Assembly (NCBI RefSeq): GCF_004102725.1
Contig: NZ_LHQS01000001.1
Coordinates: 289,304-353,303 of the forward strand
Source: Methanoculleus taiwanensis
GTDB lineage: Archaea; Halobacteriota; Methanomicrobia; Methanomicrobiales; Methanoculleaceae
Direction of reading: 5' to 3'
Length of the DNA: 64,000 bases
Position 1 is the first letter of the stretch; each line of letters starts with the position of its first letter. Both the position numbers and the translations under genes were made by a program. Below, piece after piece: positions 1 to 8,408 of this stretch. Under the pieces are notes generated by a model, which was not told where the DNA came from, made no database searches, and saw only the letters and a list, made by a program, of their open reading frames with translations.

Positions 1-458
1 GCCGAACCTTTCTCGAACCACGCCTCGACGGAGTCCGGCTGTATTCCGATCGCCCGGTCGAGCGAGAGGAGCGCATCCTCGTGGCGCATGAGACAGGTGA
101 GCGCTCTCGCTCTGGCACACCAGGCGGGAGCGTCGTCGGGATTGTGCTTGAGCACCTGGTCATAGGCAGTTACCGCATCGGCGTAGTGCCGCTGCCGATG
201 GAGGTGTTTGCCCCTGCCCCGCCACGCCTCTGTAAGATCCGGATCGATCTCAATCGCCCGATCGAACGAAACCCATGCGTCGTCACACCGGCCGAGACGC
301 CCGAGCGCCGCTCCCCGGGCAGACCATGCCGCTGCATGCTCCGGGTCTATCCTGAGCGCCCTGTCGTAGCACCTGACCGCCTCCTCGTATCGCCCCTGGC
401 CGGCATGCTCGAGACCTTTGCTCTGCCATGCATCGGCATCCCTCCGGGAGAAGACCAT
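1..458 (-). CDS. TPR-repeat protein (C-terminus beyond window)
   Basis: This frame is open on the minus strand from an ATG at 458 to the left edge, so the protein is cut at its C-terminus. The visible part of about 152 residues is made of tandem tetratricopeptide repeats of about 34 residues. Each carries the alternating small/large helix pattern (AW..G..L...G....A...YD.AL.IDP). TPRs form superhelical protein-binding scaffolds, and no catalytic domain is visible. The start follows a TATA-like element at 486-493 by about 32 nt and has no clear ribosome-binding site, which suggests a nearly leaderless mRNA. The specific partner or function cannot be inferred. Confidence 0.8.
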   Translation of the reverse strand, partial: MVFSRRDADAWQSKGLEHAGQGRYEEAVRCYDRALRIDPEHAAAWSARGAALGRLGRCDDAWVSFDRAIEIDPDLTEAWRGRGKHLHRQRHYADAVTAYDQVLKHNPDDAPAWCARARALTCLMRHEDALLSLDRAIGIQPDSVEAWFEKGS

Positions 459-485
459 GAATAAGTGGAGACATAAGCTCAGGAG

Positions 486-493
486 TATATATA
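486..493 (-). promoter_or_regulatory. TATA box for the TPR gene
   Basis: A TATATATA element on the minus strand lies about 32 nt upstream of the ATG at 458. This is the spacing of an archaeal TATA box for a short-leader or leaderless transcript. Confidence 0.5.
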
Positions 494-632
494 AGTATCA
501 GTATAGGGGCGCCCGCCGTATCTATCCATTTGGGTTCCTCTCCCCGTGGAGGGGGTGTATCTCTCGCCGGATGAATGTAGGCGCCCTTCGGAGCCCGGAA
601 GTGCCCTTCCCGCTCCCGGTGCATTTGGTAAC

Positions 633-640
633 TTATACTA
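633..640 (+). promoter_or_regulatory. TATA box for the radC-like gene
   Basis: TTATACTA lies so that transcription would begin near 660-665. That would exclude the GTG at 647 as the start of the next gene and supports the ATG at 692. A GGAGGGG at 666-672 falls inside the predicted leader. Confidence 0.4.
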
Positions 641-691
641 CCCCCTGTGACAAAAACGACACTACGGAGGGGCATTTCTGCCTGGATAACC

Positions 692-1357
692 ATGAAACGA
701 ATCCGCGAACTCCCCGATCTCGACCGCCCCCGCGAGAAGCTGGCAAAGAACGGGCCTGCAGTCCTTTCGGACACAGAGCTGGTGGCGGCGATCATCGGAA
801 AGGGCACCCGGGGGCGGGATGTCTTTCTCGTCGCTTCCGAGATCGCCCGGCGCCTGCACGCGACGAATGCCGCTCTTTCATACGATGATCTGAAACGTAT
901 CAATGGCGTGGGATCGGCGAAGGCCTGCCAGATCGTGGCCTGTTTTGAGCTTGCCCGGCGGTATCTGGATGCCGATCCCCGGGGGCGGAGGATCGGATCC
1001 CCTGCAGATGTGCTTCCGCTGGTTGCCGACCTCGCGGAGAAACGCCAGGAGCATTTTATCTGCGTCACCCTCAATGGGGCCGGCGAAGTGATCTCCCGGC
1101 GAACTGTCACCGTCGGGTTGCTCAATCAGAGCCTGGTCCATCCTCGCGAGGTCTTTGCCGATGCCATTACCGACCGGGCAGCTTCGGTGATCCTGGTGCA
1201 CAACCATCCTTCAGGCAGCCTCGAGCCGAGCCAGCAGGATATCGGCATCACCCGCCAGCTCGCCGAAGCCGGATCCATACTCGGCATCCGCGTTCTGGAT
1301 CATCTCATCGTCTCGAGAAAGGGGTATGCGAGTTTGAAGGAACTCGGGCATCTCTGA
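692..1357 (+). CDS. radC: RadC/JAB-domain protein (UPF0758 family)
   Basis: This 221-residue protein has the usual RadC length. A helix-hairpin-helix-like segment (LKRINGVGSAKA, about 67-78) precedes a C-terminal JAB/MPN metalloprotease-like domain. That domain has the JAMM signature HNHPSG followed by S and D (about 170-182), which would bind zinc. The family is widespread, but its role is unresolved; the old link to DNA repair is not well supported. I chose ATG 692 over an in-frame GTG at 647 because the family sequence begins near residue 1 here and a promoter lies at 633-640. It stands alone, with its own promoter and a 366-bp gap after it. Confidence 0.88.
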   Translation: MKRIRELPDLDRPREKLAKNGPAVLSDTELVAAIIGKGTRGRDVFLVASEIARRLHATNAALSYDDLKRINGVGSAKACQIVACFELARRYLDADPRGRRIGSPADVLPLVADLAEKRQEHFICVTLNGAGEVISRRTVTVGLLNQSLVHPREVFADAITDRAASVILVHNHPSGSLEPSQQDIGITRQLAEAGSILGIRVLDHLIVSRKGYASLKELGHL

Positions 1358-1723
1358 AGCTTTACCGCCATCGGGCTACGGTATCGTGCAGGAATATATA
1401 CCTTCGGTCAGGAGCACCGCCTGGGAACCGGGGGTTTCTGCAATAGTACGGGATCCATGCCTTCTGATGGAGAGAATCTCTCTTGTATACTGCCTCTTTT
1501 CTGAGAATCCTGTCTTGAAGAAGACTCTTTTGGTAGAATGGCTAAATTATATTGTCCACTAGATATAATCGATTTTATATCCGGCCGAACGATACGGTAT
1601 CGCATCTGATCGGATGGTCGATAGATCTATAGGGAAGAGCCGGGTTTCCGGGGCGGCCACCCCGGTCATTCCGCGGGGGGAGAGAGGTATACGGCAGACA
1701 GGTATGGATCTGTTGAGAGGGCG
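1358..1723. other. Intergenic region with inverted repeats
   Basis: No convincing gene is seen. The region holds an AT-rich inverted repeat with arms GATATAA (1562-1568) and TTATATC (1575-1581), a perfect 13-bp palindrome at 1590-1602 (CGATAC-G-GTATCG), and a GC hairpin with arms at 1648-1653 and 1660-1665. These probably belong to the control region or leader of the PAS gene that starts at 1724. Confidence 0.5.
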
Positions 1724-4700
1724 ATGAACGCACGGCCGCTCGAAGAGGAGATCGAATCCGTCCGAAGACGGTTGAACATGCTGAGCTGTGGTGCACATCC
1801 CGACCGGACAGAAGGAGATCTCGCGAAGAAGATCTCCGGCCTCTTTGAGGCACTGCTAGCGGAGCGGGAGGATCTGCTGGAGAAGAATGCCAGGCTCGCC
1901 CGTTCCCGGGATGCTGAGGAGGATATGCTGGCGCACTACCGCGATCTCTTCACTTCGGCTCCCGAAGCCTATATCGAGACGGATCCGTGTGGGACTATCA
2001 CTGCGGCAAATGCTGCGGCAGAGGCGTTGTTTGGCTTTGCCGGAACTACGCCGGTCGGAAAGCCCCTCCTCCTCTATACTTCTCCGGAGAGCCGTAAAGC
2101 CCTCTTCTCTGCGATCGGCCGGCTACACGCAGGCGCTGAGAACCCGCCGTGGGAGGGAACGCTCCGGCCGCCGAACCAAAAGCCGGTGACCGTCGCCGGA
2201 ACGGTCGGTGCGGCTTACGCTCCTGACGGGCGACTCTCGAGCCTCCGTTGGATTCTGCGTGAAACCACCGGAGAGCGGACGTCCTGCGAGGACGTCAGGG
2301 AAACCCTTGTTCTCCTTGAAGGGATCTTCGATAATATCGGTGATATCGTCGGGATCCAGACACCCGATCGGAGGGTCATCCGCTACAACAGAGCAGGCTA
2401 CGAGAGCCTCGGCGTGAAACCCGAGGAAGCCATCGGCAGGAGGTGCTATGAGGTGATCGGGCGTTCCTCCCCCTGTCCGGTCTGTGCGAGTGCCAGGGTG
2501 CACGAGAGCGGGAAGACCGAGGTCGTCGAGAAGTACGTTCCCGAGCTTGGGCGGCACCTTGAATGCCGGGCAAGTCCTGTGCTGAACGAGGCGGGCGAGG
2601 TGACGATGATCATCGAGCAGCTCATCGATATCACCGACCGTGTCTCGGCGGCCGAGGCGCTCGAGCGGGTGAATGCCTACAACCGGAGCCTTATCGAGGC
2701 GAGTCCCGATCCGATGGCGGTCATCGACCCGGGCGGTATCATCACGGATCTGAATGCAGCGACGGAGCGGATCACCGGGAAGACCCGGGATGAGATTATC
2801 GGGACCGCGTTCGCCGCGTGTTTCACCGACCCCGAGCGTGCTCTGACCGGATTTGCGGCTGTTTTTGAGGCGGGGACAGTCCGGGATTACCCGCTTGAGC
2901 TTCTGCACCGGGATGGGCATACCACCCCCATCCTCTGCAACTCTTCGGTCTTCCGGAACGCAGGCGGCAGTATTGTCGGTGTCATTGCTGCTGCACGGGA
3001 CGTCACCGAGCTTCGCCGGGCTGAAGAGGCCGTCAGGGAGAGCGAGCGGCGGTACCGGCACCTGATCGAGAACCTCAACGAGGGGATCTGGCAGACCGAC
3101 CCGGAGGGTATCACGACGTACGTCAACCCGCAGATGGCGGCACTCCTCGGCTACACGTCTGAAGAGATGCACGGTATGCACCTCTTTACGTTCATGGACG
3201 AGGCCGGGATTGCACTGGCGCGTGCAGGACTTGATAGGAGAAGCCGGGGTATCCGGGACCAGCGCGAGTTCACCTTCCTCCGGAAGGATAAAAGCCGGGT
3301 GCGGACGCTTGTATCGGCGGCCCCGCTCATCGACGATGAGGGAGTCTACCGCGGTTCTATAGCGGCTGTCCTCGATGTTACCGAGCTGCACCGGGCGGAG
3401 AGGGCGCTCCGGGCGAGCGAAGAGCGGTACCGTTCCTTCGTGCAGAACCTCCAGGGAATTGCGTTCCACGGGACTCTCGATCTCCGACCGCTCTTTCTCC
3501 ACGGGAGTGTTCTTGAGATCACCGGGTATACCGAGCGAGAGATCATCGGGGGCGTTAAACGCTGGGAGCTGCTGATCCACCCGGATGACCGCGAGCGGAT
3601 GGAGGAGAGCACCCGGCAGCTCACTACGGCCCCGGGGCACATTTCGGACCGGGAGTACCGGATCATCAGGAAAGACGGTACGATCCGGTGGCTCCGGGAG
3701 CTCTCCCGGAATGTCCCCGACGAAGCGGGGCATCCAATCCGGATTGAAGGGATGCTCTACGACATCACGGCCCGGAAGGAGGCTGAAGAGGCGCTTCGGG
3801 AGAGCGAGAGGAAGTACCGCGAGATCACCCGGCGGAGCTTCGATATGATCTATACCTGCTACCACCGGGAGGGTATCACCTTCATCACCCCGGCGGTGGA
3901 GCGAGTCCTGGGCTACACACCTGAAGAGCTTGTCGGCACTATCTGCAGAGATTACGTCGCCCCCGAGAGCAGGCCGGTCTGGGAGAAGGCCTACCGGACG
4001 ATCGCTGCCGGCATCCCGGTCGAGGGTATTCAGATCAGATTCCGGCGGAAGGACGGAACCTATGCGCTTGTCGAGCTGAACGAATCCCCTATCTTCCGGG
4101 ACGGATTGGTCGTCGGCGTCCAGGCGGCCGGCAGGGATATTACCGAGCGTAAGAAGGCGGAAGAGGCTCTCCGGGCGAGCGAAGAGCGGTTCCGGAGCAT
4201 CTTTGAAGAGTCTCCGATCGGCATCCAGGTCTACGACGCGGCGGGCAGGTTGCTCACCATCAACGATGCCTGCGTCGGCATATTCGGATTCTACGACTGC
4301 AATGGCCTGCAGGAGTTCAACCTCTTTGAAGACCCGAATCTGCCGGAGGCGGAGTTACTGCACCTGAAGGACGGCGAGGTTGTCCGGTGCAGGATAGCCT
4401 ACGACTTTGAGGAGGTGAAGCGCCGGAACCTCTACGGTACGACGCGGTCGGGGTGCATCTTCCTCGATCTGCTGATCACGCCGATCAGCCCTGTGGAGAG
4501 GGGCGGAGCGCCGGAGAGCTATATGCTTCAGGTTCAGGACATCACCGAGCAGGTAAGGATGGAAGCCCTCAAACAGGAGGCGTATGAGCGGATCAATAAG
4601 AACATCGAGCAGTTTGCCATCCTCGGCGATCATGTCCGTCAGCCGCTTCAGGTGATCCTGGGGCTTGCGGAGCTGATCGACGACGATCGGACGGGGAAAA

Positions 4701-4801
4701 TTATTGACGAGGTACGGAGAATCAACGGGATCATCAAACAGCTCGATCAGGGATGGGTCGAATCGCGGAAGGTCCGGGAGTTTCTGCAGAGAAATGAATA
4801 G
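1724..4801 (+). CDS. Multi-PAS sensor protein with DHp-like domain but no ATPase
   Basis: This 1025-residue soluble protein has an N-terminal helical segment (1-65) and then about seven PAS domains, at roughly 70-190, 195-315, 320-440, 445-565, 570-690, 695-815 and 820-935. These are joined by the usual DITERKRAEEAL linkers. PAS2 contains a cysteine cluster (RCYE, then PCPVC). The last 85 residues resemble a histidine-kinase dimerisation/phosphoacceptor helix, with an H-box-like DHVRQPLQVI near 965. The protein ends before any HATPase domain. It may therefore be phosphorylated in trans, act as a phosphotransfer adaptor, or signal without phosphorylation. No response regulator is nearby. No transmembrane segment was noticed. 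Confidence 0.85.
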   Translation: MNARPLEEEIESVRRRLNMLSCGAHPDRTEGDLAKKISGLFEALLAEREDLLEKNARLARSRDAEEDMLAHYRDLFTSAPEAYIETDPCGTITAANAAAEALFGFAGTTPVGKPLLLYTSPESRKALFSAIGRLHAGAENPPWEGTLRPPNQKPVTVAGTVGAAYAPDGRLSSLRWILRETTGERTSCEDVRETLVLLEGIFDNIGDIVGIQTPDRRVIRYNRAGYESLGVKPEEAIGRRCYEVIGRSSPCPVCASARVHESGKTEVVEKYVPELGRHLECRASPVLNEAGEVTMIIEQLIDITDRVSAAEALERVNAYNRSLIEASPDPMAVIDPGGIITDLNAATERITGKTRDEIIGTAFAACFTDPERALTGFAAVFEAGTVRDYPLELLHRDGHTTPILCNSSVFRNAGGSIVGVIAAARDVTELRRAEEAVRESERRYRHLIENLNEGIWQTDPEGITTYVNPQMAALLGYTSEEMHGMHLFTFMDEAGIALARAGLDRRSRGIRDQREFTFLRKDKSRVRTLVSAAPLIDDEGVYRGSIAAVLDVTELHRAERALRASEERYRSFVQNLQGIAFHGTLDLRPLFLHGSVLEITGYTEREIIGGVKRWELLIHPDDRERMEESTRQLTTAPGHISDREYRIIRKDGTIRWLRELSRNVPDEAGHPIRIEGMLYDITARKEAEEALRESERKYREITRRSFDMIYTCYHREGITFITPAVERVLGYTPEELVGTICRDYVAPESRPVWEKAYRTIAAGIPVEGIQIRFRRKDGTYALVELNESPIFRDGLVVGVQAAGRDITERKKAEEALRASEERFRSIFEESPIGIQVYDAAGRLLTINDACVGIFGFYDCNGLQEFNLFEDPNLPEAELLHLKDGEVVRCRIAYDFEEVKRRNLYGTTRSGCIFLDLLITPISPVERGGAPESYMLQVQDITEQVRMEALKQEAYERINKNIEQFAILGDHVRQPLQVILGLAELIDDDRTGKIIDEVRRINGIIKQLDQGWVESRKVREFLQRNE

Positions 4802-4839
4802 AATTTATCAGACGGCGGAAATGCTGCCGGCGGTGCATA

Positions 4840-5328
4840 ATGCGTGATCCGGAACGTCTCGAAAAAGCGCTGCATCACCCGGACTCCGAAGTCCGGTGGA
4901 CGGCGGTCCTGCTGCTTGAAGAGGCGCATACCGACCGGGCGACCGAACTGCTTGCTGAGGCGCTAAAAGATGATTATCTCAGCATCCGCTGGCGTTCAGC
5001 CGTGGCGCTCGGAAATATCGGTGATCCCCGGGTAGTAGGGCCTCTTGTGGAGGCTCTTGAAGACGAGAGCAGGCACGTCCGGGAGGAGGCGGTGGTGAGC
5101 CTCGGGAAGATCGGCGATCCTCGGGCAGTTGACCCGCTCGTCCGGCGCCTGCAGGATCGGGCTCTCGCCGTCAGGATCGCGGCGGCACGGGCGCTGGTGA
5201 CTATCGGGGAGCCCGCACGGCCGACGCTCGTCGATCTTTCGATGACGGGCGACGAACCGCTCCGGCTGGTTGCCGCCGAGATCCTGCAGGAGATGGAGGA
5301 GCGGAGGATCCGGCAGGCGGCCCGTTGA
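4840..5328 (+). CDS. HEAT-like repeat protein (PBS-lyase type)
   Basis: This 162-residue protein consists of about five HEAT-like repeats of about 31 residues, with the pattern VR..A...LG.IGDPRAV.PL...L.D. The type is named after phycocyanobilin lyases but is generally a protein-interaction solenoid. No catalytic residues are evident. It follows the PAS protein by 38 bp on the same strand and may be cotranscribed, so it could be a partner of that sensor. That link rests on proximity only. Confidence 0.85.
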   Translation: MRDPERLEKALHHPDSEVRWTAVLLLEEAHTDRATELLAEALKDDYLSIRWRSAVALGNIGDPRVVGPLVEALEDESRHVREEAVVSLGKIGDPRAVDPLVRRLQDRALAVRIAAARALVTIGEPARPTLVDLSMTGDEPLRLVAAEILQEMEERRIRQAAR

Positions 5329-5339
5329 GGACGGTCGGT

Positions 5340-5678
5340 ATGGAAGGCGAAGTCGTGATAGAATGGAGGCGGCCGGAACCTCCCCGGTCTCCTGAGAAGG
5401 CCAGGGCGTTCCGGGCGGTCCTCGAGGATCTCCGGAGGCGGCTCGAGGAGCGGGGCGTCGGGGTGGCGGTGACGGAGACACCGCTTTTCGGGGATGCCGC
5501 CGGGCAGGTGTTGATGAACGGCGTTCCCGTAGAAGATCTCGTCCCGGTGCAGGGGCGGGAGGAGGGTTGCAACGGATGTGTGGGCAGTGGTGCCGGATGT
5601 GGCCTGCCGGCATGCGAGGAACTGTCCGAATCCGTTCTTTGCCTCGCGGCGCTGCGGGCATCCGAGTTGAGGCGGTAA
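5340..5678 (+). CDS. DUF2703-like cysteine-rich small protein
   Basis: This 112-residue protein has an N-terminal alpha/beta part (EVVIEWRR, then a helix, then GVGVAVTETPLFG). It looks like a thioredoxin-fold-like DUF2703 domain and is followed by a cysteine-rich segment (CNGCVGSGAGCGLPAC) that could bind metal or cycle as thiols. I chose ATG 5340; an upstream TTG at 5325 overlaps the preceding stop. It probably belongs to the PAS/HEAT transcription unit. The family assignment is from remembered resemblance and is moderate; the function is unknown. Confidence 0.6.
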   Translation: MEGEVVIEWRRPEPPRSPEKARAFRAVLEDLRRRLEERGVGVAVTETPLFGDAAGQVLMNGVPVEDLVPVQGREEGCNGCVGSGAGCGLPACEELSESVLCLAALRASELRR

Positions 5679-5702
5679 ATCTCCGGCTGACGGCGGGAGC
5701 GC

Positions 5703-5823
5703 TCACCTCTTCAGGTACCCGGATGCCGTATACCTCGCGGTTGGACACAAAGGCGTACTTCCACTGCCGGACGAGATATTCGATCTGTTCTTCAAGCGTA
5801 CCGGTGTTGCCCGAAACGGCCAT
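5703..5823 (-). pseudogene. Possible small frameshifted reading frame
   Basis: From an ATG at 5823 the minus strand reads MAVSGNTGTLEEQIEYL and on to REVYGIR, with protein-like composition. The frame then runs on antisense to the DUF2703-like gene. A single-base shift near 5718 would instead end it with YLKR and a stop at 5703, which looks like a natural C-terminus. It could be a 39-residue gene with a frameshift, or chance. No family is recognised. Confidence 0.3.
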
Positions 5824-5954
5824 CGCATCTTCCCATCTTGCTGGAATCGCTTTACATTCCTACAAAAATCTTCCGTTCCTCCGGTGCTCGGGAGCGCCTT
5901 CGGGCGAGGCTAATATAGGAGGTGCGACATATCTGATACCCACACGTGGTTGTC

Positions 5955-6593
5955 ATGGTTACAACAACAACAAAAGACTTATTCCTGAATCCGCGGGCAT
6001 TCTTTGACGCAAAGAAGGCTGAAGGCGAGAGCCTGAAGGTACCGGTTCTGATCGTGCTTGCTATCGGGATTGTCAGCGCAATATCTGCATACGTGCTCGC
6101 CCTTCCTTTCCTGGAGTACCTGCCTCCCGAGGTCGCCGGCCTTGGCCCGGTTTTCGCTGCATTCGGATCGGTAGTTGCACTGATCATGGCCATCGTCATG
6201 TGGGTCGTGTTTGCGGGAGTCTTTCACGGAATCTCGGCACTCCTTGGTGGCGAAGGCTCGTTCAAACGGACGCTGGCGTTCGTCGGCTATGGGTATGCCC
6301 CGCAGGTCATCGGCACTGCGATCTACGTGGTCTTCGTCTACCTCTTCATGGCGAACCTGCAGCTTCCTCCCGCCTCGGCGATCTCCGCCGATCCGACCAT
6401 CTTCGCCGACCTGATGAAAGATCCGCTCATCCAGATTGGGGGCATTATCAGCCTCCTCTTCGTCCTCTGGAGTGCGAACATCTGGATCTTCGGCGTCAGG
6501 GCTGCACGGAATCTCTCGCTCAAGAACGCTGCGATCACCGTCGGTGTTCCTATGGCACTCTACATCCTCTATGTTCTCTTCACCCTGCTATGA
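5955..6593 (+). CDS. Yip1-like multi-pass membrane protein
   Basis: This 212-residue protein has a short polar N-terminus (MVTTTTKDLFLNPRAFF) followed by about five hydrophobic helices. That layout is typical of the archaeal/bacterial YIP1 (PF04893-like) family. The conserved opening, where the first helix follows a P..FF segment, and the FKRTLAFVGYGYAPQ segment support this. I chose ATG 5955 rather than GTG 5946. It is directly followed at 11 bp by a CARDB surface protein and a MacB-like ABC pair, so the four genes probably form one operon at the cell envelope. The function is unknown; membrane organisation or transporter assembly is a guess from context. Confidence 0.75.
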   Translation: MVTTTTKDLFLNPRAFFDAKKAEGESLKVPVLIVLAIGIVSAISAYVLALPFLEYLPPEVAGLGPVFAAFGSVVALIMAIVMWVVFAGVFHGISALLGGEGSFKRTLAFVGYGYAPQVIGTAIYVVFVYLFMANLQLPPASAISADPTIFADLMKDPLIQIGGIISLLFVLWSANIWIFGVRAARNLSLKNAAITVGVPMALYILYVLFTLL

Positions 6594-6603
6594 GGTCAAA
6601 TCC

Positions 6604-7737
6604 ATGAAACTCTCACATATTTTCATCATTGCCGTTCTCCTCGCCGCCGGGTTTCTGATCCCCGCGGCAAGCGCCGGGACGGCGGACGTAACGGTCACCT
6701 CCTACCAGACCGACCCCGCTTCGCTGATGCGCTGGGACTCCGGCACGCTCACCGTCACGGTCATGAACAACGGTGCCGAGAGCGTTGCGATTCGGAGCGC
6801 CCGTCTTTACGGGGACGAAATCCAGGTCCTGAGCGACGCCTACTCCTCGGTCGGCGACATCGGGGCGGGCACTACCAAGGAGTTTACCTTCACCGTTCGG
6901 GCGAACGCCCCCGACGCCACCTACTACCCGAAGTTTGTCATCGACTTCCGGGACGGCGGGAGCCTCCGCTACCCGATCCCGGTTCGGGTAGAGAACACCG
7001 GTCTTGCGGTAGCCGTCGCGGCAAAGCCGAGCGCCTTTGCAGAAGGGCGGGAAGCGGACGTCACCCTCACGATCGGCAACCCCCGCTCCGCCCGGGTGAC
7101 CGGGGTTACGGTCGTGCCCGAGGGTGACGGTTTTACTTCCACTCCGTCGAGCGCTTTTGTCGGGACTCTTGAGTCCGATCAGGCTGCGCGGGTGATCTTC
7201 AACGTAACGCCGAGCGAACCGACGGATATTGCGTTTCGTGTTATCTACCGGAACGGCGTGAATACTCACGAGACCATGCTCACGCTCCCGGTCGCCTTCA
7301 CGAGCGATAAGAGGAGTGCCGATCCCGTGCTCACGAACATCGAGGTCGAGCCGGTCGCCGGTGGTTACCGGGTGACGGGCGATGTGACCAACGCCGGCCT
7401 TGAGTCGGCGCGGTCGGTGATCATCACGAGCGGCGAGCCCGCGACTCCGATCGATCCCTTCCGGGTCTACGTCGTCGGGACGCTCGACTCCGACGACTTC
7501 TCGAGTTTCGAGGTGACCTTCAGGACGGAGACGGGCGCAGTGGAGATTCCGCTCGTCATCGAGTACCGTGACGGCGACGGGAACGTCTATACGGAGCAGG
7601 CTATGGTGAATATCGGTACGACGACCGTTCTGCCGCAGCAGCAGAGCGAGGGACTCCCGGGTGCCGCCATTGCCGTCCTTGCTCTCGTGGCTGTCGGGAT
7701 AGCGGGCGCCGTCATCTATTCGTGGAGAAGGGCCTAA
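6604..7737 (+). CDS. Secreted CARDB/S-layer-type protein with C-terminal anchor
   Basis: This 377-residue protein has a signal peptide (1-25, cleaved around ASAG). Three Ig-like beta-sandwich segments of the COG1361/CARDB kind follow (about 30-125, 130-225, 235-340). A single C-terminal transmembrane helix (about 352-372) then ends in a short basic tail. The bulk is therefore predicted to lie outside the cell. Immediately downstream are an ABC ATPase and a MacB-type permease, a frequent archaeal combination in which the surface protein may be the extracytoplasmic partner. The substrate is unknown. Confidence 0.8.
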   Translation: MKLSHIFIIAVLLAAGFLIPAASAGTADVTVTSYQTDPASLMRWDSGTLTVTVMNNGAESVAIRSARLYGDEIQVLSDAYSSVGDIGAGTTKEFTFTVRANAPDATYYPKFVIDFRDGGSLRYPIPVRVENTGLAVAVAAKPSAFAEGREADVTLTIGNPRSARVTGVTVVPEGDGFTSTPSSAFVGTLESDQAARVIFNVTPSEPTDIAFRVIYRNGVNTHETMLTLPVAFTSDKRSADPVLTNIEVEPVAGGYRVTGDVTNAGLESARSVIITSGEPATPIDPFRVYVVGTLDSDDFSSFEVTFRTETGAVEIPLVIEYRDGDGNVYTEQAMVNIGTTTVLPQQQSEGLPGAAIAVLALVAVGIAGAVIYSWRRA

Positions 7738-7742
7738 TTTCC

Positions 7743-8408
7743 ATGGCAGTCATTCAGTTTCAGGACGTCACGAAGGTCTACCCGCTCCCGGCAGGGGACG
7801 TCGTCGCGCTCGACGGTGTCTCCCTCGATATTGAGTCAGGTGAGTTCGTCTCCGTCATGGGGCCTTCCGGCTCCGGTAAGTCCACCCTGCTGAACATCAT
7901 GGGATCTCTCGATGTCCCGACCTCCGGTGACGTATATATCAGCGGCTCAAGGATCGGCGTCATGAACGACGACGAGCTGACCCTGCTCCGGCGTGATCAC
8001 ATCGGGTTCATCTTCCAGCACTTCAACTTAATCCCGCTCCTTTCGGCGGTCGAGAACGTCGAGTACCCGATGATACTCCGGGGCAGGAAGGGTGACGCCC
8101 GGAAGCGGGCGCTCGAGGTGCTTGCAGCGGTCGGGCTCGAGGAGCGGCTTTACACCCATAAACCGGGCGAGCTCTCCGGCGGCCAGCAGCAGCGGGTCGC
8201 TATCGCCCGGGCGCTCGTCAACGACCCCGACTTCCTCCTCTGCGACGAACCGACCGGCAACCTCGATACGGTGACCGGAACCGGGATCATGAATCTTCTC
8301 TCCCGGATGAATGAGGAAGGGACGACCGTCGTCGTGGTCACCCACGATCCGAGGATGGCCGATTACTCGAACCGGACGATCCGGATCGTCGACGGGAGAC
8401 TGGCATGA
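7743..8408 (+). CDS. MacB/LolD-type ABC transporter ATP-binding protein
   Basis: This 221-residue nucleotide-binding subunit has all core motifs: Walker A GPSGSGKST (about 41-49), Q-loop, signature LSGGQQQR (about 141-148), Walker B with FLLCDEPTGNLDT, and the switch histidine in VVVVTHD. The class 3 MacB/LolD/FtsE family energises permeases of the FtsX type by mechanotransmission rather than classical import. Its stop overlaps the start of the permease gene by ATGA. I chose ATG 7743; an in-frame upstream ATG lies within the previous gene's end. Confidence 0.93.
   Translation: MAVIQFQDVTKVYPLPAGDVVALDGVSLDIESGEFVSVMGPSGSGKSTLLNIMGSLDVPTSGDVYISGSRIGVMNDDELTLLRRDHIGFIFQHFNLIPLLSAVENVEYPMILRGRKGDARKRALEVLAAVGLEERLYTHKPGELSGGQQQRVAIARALVNDPDFLLCDEPTGNLDTVTGTGIMNLLSRMNEEGTTVVVVTHDPRMADYSNRTIRIVDGRLA

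Noticed and set aside
2123..3865. 580-codon open frame on the minus strand
   Set aside because: Antisense to the PAS sensor; the translation has no recognisable motif and is rich in R, P and D as expected for a shadow frame.
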